From positions 1 through 8,569 of the forward strand of contig CAZDPJ010000038.1 in NCBI GenBank assembly GCA_964507405.1: a DNA stretch of 8,569 nt, in the 5' to 3' direction. The position numbers and the translations under genes are program-made. Source of the DNA: UMGS75 sp964507405 (lineage in GTDB: Bacteria; Bacillota_I; Bacilli_A; ML615J-28; CAG-313). Shown here one piece after another: positions 6,449 to 8,569 of the stretch (positions within the stretch are counted from its first letter, which is position 1; the number at the start of each line of letters is the position of its first letter). The notes beneath the pieces were generated by a model. That model did not search any database and was not told where the DNA came from. It saw nothing but the letters and a program-made list of their open reading frames with translations.

Positions 6449-7279
6449 ATGGCTAAAACAAGAGGCGCTTTCGTATATGAAAGCACGGGCAGTGCGTTTG
6501 AAAGGCTGCATCCCACAACACGTACTGTCTTTATGCTCACAGCAATCTGTACAGCGTTCTGTATCCAGCATCCGCTGTTACTGGCCGCACTTTACGCTGT
6601 TATTTTGTTGGTAACCAAAATCGCAAAAATCTCAAAAAAACTATTTGTCGTCTATCTGGCGTTGATTGGAACAGGTGCCTTAGTTAGCTTTTTGTTCTGG
6701 ATACCCTTTGGCGGCGATGTTGGTGGAGAAGTTTACTTTGAAACAGGGAAATTTCTTGGTATGAGCATTGCATTCTCCGATGTAGGCCTGCTCTGGGCTA
6801 TTTCCATGGGGCTGCGCATTTTAATCAGCTCTCTGCCCATCTTCCTGTACATCTCTACCACCAAACTGCGTGACATGACCATTGGATTCTCCGGCCTCGG
6901 TGTCCCATTCTCAATCGGTGAACTATTCGTGCTGGCTTTCCGTTTTGTCCCATTGGTTCAAAATGATGCGTCCATCATCACAGAAGCCCAACGGGCCAGA
7001 GGTTTGGATTTTGAGAGTGGTGGCTTCAAAGAAAAGGCTCGGAAATATTCCGCTATTTTGGCACCCATGATTTTCATGTCTCTGCGTAGAATCCAGCTTG
7101 TATCCAATTCTCTGGACACAAAAGGCTTCCGTAACAAATCTCACAAACATCGTTTCTATCGCAAGCCGAAATACCTCCCCATCGATTATGCAATCACGGC
7201 AATTTGCATTCTGACTTTCTGTGCGTTTTTGGTTGCTCGAATCGTCGGCTGGGGTGTTCTTGTACCAAGCAGACTTTAA
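6449..7279 (+). CDS. ecfT: ECF transporter transmembrane (T) component
   Basis: This 276-residue membrane scaffold links the two ATPases to the S component. It has the family pattern: N-terminal RLHPTTRTVFML, several hydrophobic spans, the cytoplasmic coupling helix with ITEAQRARGLD (ARG at 183-185), a second coupling helix ending SLDTKGF (TKG at 224-226, where ARG or similar is common), and a final span near 245-265. The first Arg motif is intact; the second is conservative but altered. AGAGGAA (6436-6442) lies six bases before the ATG. With the S subunit, two ATPases and this gene in one operon, the importer is a self-contained set, not one that depends on a shared housekeeping module. Confidence 0.92.
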   Translation: MAKTRGAFVYESTGSAFERLHPTTRTVFMLTAICTAFCIQHPLLLAALYAVILLVTKIAKISKKLFVVYLALIGTGALVSFLFWIPFGGDVGGEVYFETGKFLGMSIAFSDVGLLWAISMGLRILISSLPIFLYISTTKLRDMTIGFSGLGVPFSIGELFVLAFRFVPLVQNDASIITEAQRARGLDFESGGFKEKARKYSAILAPMIFMSLRRIQLVSNSLDTKGFRNKSHKHRFYRKPKYLPIDYAITAICILTFCAFLVARIVGWGVLVPSRL

Positions 7280-7299
7280 TAAAGAAAGGAATTAAACCG

Positions 7300-8184
7300 A
7301 TGGAAAAGAAACATCCGAATATTGAGATCATGGTCATGGGCGGTACCGAAGCTTACTTCCTCGATCGCGGTGACATTGGTCGTGTCGTTGATGAAGTTCG
7401 CATTGAGACACCCTACGGCTTGGCCAACAAGATTTCCATTATTGAACTATCTGGCCATTACGTTGGCTTTATGTCTCGCCATGGAGAGCACGGCTATTCC
7501 GTCTCCGCCCCCTTTGTCAACTCCCGCGCTAACATCTATGCAGCCAAAGAATTAGGCTGTAAGCGTATCCTGTCTTGGAACGGTGCAGGTGCTATCTCTC
7601 CGCATATCATCCCTGGCGACTATGTCATCATTGATGACTATATCGATATGACCAAAAAGCGTGACTACACTTACTACGTCGGCAAAGGCTTTGGATTTAT
7701 CCGTCAGAACCCCGCATTTTGTCCAGAATGTCGCGAGGCGCTATTCGAGGCTGCCAAAGAATTTGAAGCACGCACTTTTGACGGAGGTGTTTACGTCTGC
7801 ACCGAAGGCCCTCGTCTAGAAACTAAGGCCGAGATTCGCATGTATGGCATGTGGGGCGGCGACGTTGTTGGTATGACCATCATCCCCGAGTTATATCTGG
7901 CTCGTGAGTTGGAGATGTGCTACGCCTCACTGACTTATATTTCCAACTATGCTGAAGGATCAGCTCGTCTTGGCCAGAAAAATGATAGCATTTTCTCCGG
8001 CATGCTGCCAGAAGACGTTTCTAAGCGCATGAAGGATTCCACGAAGGTCTTGCCTTTGATTTTCAAAAATGCGATGCTGAAGCTACTCGACAGCAGTAAG
8101 TGTAATTGCAGCCATTCCATGGATGTTTACAAGAATCGTGGTGACATTGGCCCCGATTGGCACACATGGGTAACCACACCTTGA
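7300..8184 (+). CDS. PNP/MTAP-family purine nucleoside phosphorylase, probably 6-oxopurine type
   Basis: This 294-residue cytoplasmic enzyme is predicted to cleave a purine nucleoside with phosphate to base plus ribose 1-phosphate. Phosphate-site motifs are GGTE (14-17), SRHGEH (R60, H61), FVNSRANIYAAK (R76) and NGAGAI (94-99). The base and sugar site shows EGPRLETKAEIR (E174), VVGMT (M192) and ISNYAEG (N216). Glu174 and Asn216 correspond to the Glu and Asn that bind 6-oxopurines in PNP; adenine-using MTAP has Asp at the Asn position. The motifs closely resemble methylthioinosine phosphorylase. The C-terminus has a tail of about 30 residues with KCNCSHS and a Trp-rich end, beyond the usual fold. 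A longer in-frame start at 7204 lies inside the T gene; AGAAAGGA (7283-7290) supports 7300. Whether the sugar carries 5'-OH, 5'-methylthio or 5'-deoxy is not readable. Confidence 0.88.
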   Translation: MEKKHPNIEIMVMGGTEAYFLDRGDIGRVVDEVRIETPYGLANKISIIELSGHYVGFMSRHGEHGYSVSAPFVNSRANIYAAKELGCKRILSWNGAGAISPHIIPGDYVIIDDYIDMTKKRDYTYYVGKGFGFIRQNPAFCPECREALFEAAKEFEARTFDGGVYVCTEGPRLETKAEIRMYGMWGGDVVGMTIIPELYLARELEMCYASLTYISNYAEGSARLGQKNDSIFSGMLPEDVSKRMKDSTKVLPLIFKNAMLKLLDSSKCNCSHSMDVYKNRGDIGPDWHTWVTTP

Positions 8185-8202
8185 TTTTACCGAGATGTAA
8201 AA
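8185..8202 (+). repeat. Small AT hairpin directly after the last gene
   Basis: TTTTAC (8185-8190) and GTAAAA (8197-8202) form a 6-bp stem with a 6-base loop starting at the base after the stop codon. The stem is weak and no U-tract follows, so it is not a convincing terminator. Confidence 0.3.
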
Positions 8203-8204
8203 GC

Positions 8205-8256
8205 AACTAACCAAAAGGTGAATGCGCCACAGCGATAAACCGCAAGGTTAGTTTTT
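8205..8256 (+). terminator. Possible long-loop terminator of the operon
   Basis: AACTAACC (8205-8212) pairs perfectly with GGTTAGTT (8246-8253), and the right arm runs into TTTTT (8252-8256). The loop of 33 bases is long. A smaller hairpin, AACC-GCAA-GGTT (8238-8249) with a GNRA-type loop, uses the same right arm, so the two folds exclude each other. It may end the operon, or the match may be incidental if this region is part of an intron-like RNA. Confidence 0.35.
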
Positions 8257-8425
8257 AGGGTACCTTCGAGTAGTAAGAATTGAGTCCTCGGATATTGAGG
8301 AACGCCATACGGCAGGGGGATTTTTGTGTGAGACATACGAAATGGGTGATTGTAACTTCTTGGTTATGGAAATGACGATCATGTGAAACAAACAAGGTAT
8401 TATAAAACTACCAGTAAGATACGAA
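8217..8425 (+). mobile_element. Possible group II intron remnant (domain I-like RNA)
   Basis: This stretch has no reading frame but looks like a structured RNA. It starts near TGCGCC (cf. the GTGCGCC 5' end of many group II introns), followed by a GNRA hairpin (8238-8249), a GAGTCCTCGGATATTGAGG hairpin (stem TCCTC/GAGGA, 8285-8301) and a region with GGTTATGG and GTGAAAC (about 8363-8389). By memory, the order and wording resemble domain I of group II introns such as Ll.LtrB. The exact GTGYG 5' end is not found, no intron-encoded protein or domain V is in the window, and the repeat array cuts in at 8426. It is either a truncated intron or another structured RNA. Confidence 0.35.
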
Positions 8426-8569
8426 GTGAAATATCCTGCGGATGTGAAATAATTTCCTTACGGAAATTGTGAAATTGGATGTTAACACATCCAGTGAAAT
8501 AAAATCAATCCACCCACGCCCGCAGGCATTTCACATGGCGCAGCCATATTTCACGCGCAAGGCGCATTT
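8426..8569. repeat. GTGAAAT heptamer-hairpin array with inverted second half
   Basis: GTGAAAT occurs at 8426-8432, 8444-8450, 8469-8475 and 8494-8500. Every gap is a perfect small hairpin: ATCC/GGAT (8433-8443), AATTTCC/GGAAATT (8451-8468), TGGATGT/ACATCCA (8476-8493). After a 27-base spacer (8501-8527) the heptamer continues inverted as ATTTCAC at 8528-8534 and 8548-8554, and as ATTT at 8566-8569 cut by the window end. The gaps are again hairpins: ATGGC/GCCAT (8535-8547) and GCGC/GCGC (8555-8565). The left and right heptamers can also pair with each other into one large fold. I have a general impression of similar repeats between genes in gut Clostridia; I know no function. Confidence 0.85.

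Noticed and set aside
7204..7299. Upstream start that would extend the phosphorylase by 32 residues
   Set aside because: It lies within the T-component gene without a ribosome site, and the family fold begins at the later ATG, which has AGAAAGGA in front.
8426..8569. CRISPR array
   Set aside because: The repeated unit is only seven bases, the spacers are themselves hairpins, and the orientation flips midway; no cas gene is seen.

Overview
The window looks like a chromosomal accessory locus from a low-to-mid GC Bacillota, most likely a gut Clostridia of the Oscillospirales/Faecalibacterium kind. The reasons are strong AGGAGG-type ribosome sites, sigma-A promoters close to consensus, an energy-coupling factor (ECF) transporter with its own dedicated ATPases, and a GTGAAAT hairpin repeat at the right end. 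The assignment is inferred from style, not from a marker gene.

Layout. At 1-200 there is a leftward promoter that leaves the window and the terminator of a TetR-family regulator. The regulator itself is at 208-852, minus strand. At 866-1068 there is a divergent control region with a consensus promoter on each strand and three palindromes; one of these sits on the predicted start site of the rightward transcript. From 1069 to 8184 all eight genes run rightward and look like a single operon: a DASS/SLC13-type anion permease; an MtnA-like sugar-1-phosphate aldose-ketose isomerase; a complete ECF importer (S component, two ATPases, a 32-residue single-span membrane peptide missed by ordinary ORF cut-offs, and the T component); and a PNP/MTAP-family nucleoside phosphorylase. 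After the last gene, 8185-8569 holds no gene. It contains a weak terminator-like repeat, a stretch that resembles domain I of a group II intron, and an array of GTGAAAT heptamers alternating with small hairpins, which then flips to ATTTCAC and runs off the window.

How the genes may work together (inference). The ECF transporter would bring a neutral nucleoside into the cell. The phosphorylase, whose base pocket carries the Glu and Asn typical of 6-oxopurine enzymes, would split it into a purine base and a (5-substituted) ribose 1-phosphate. The MtnA-like enzyme would isomerise that to the ribulose 1-phosphate, ready for an aldolase that is not in the window. Candidate substrates are inosine or guanosine, 5'-methylthioinosine, 5'-deoxyinosine, or a deazaguanine nucleoside such as queuosine. 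The combination of a dedicated ECF importer, a phosphorylase and an MtnA-like isomerase is the main candidate for an undescribed salvage system. Its odd points are an Arg-to-Gln change at the sugar-phosphate site of the isomerase, a four-span N-terminal extension on the S component, a non-canonical signature motif in the second ATPase, and the extra small membrane peptide.
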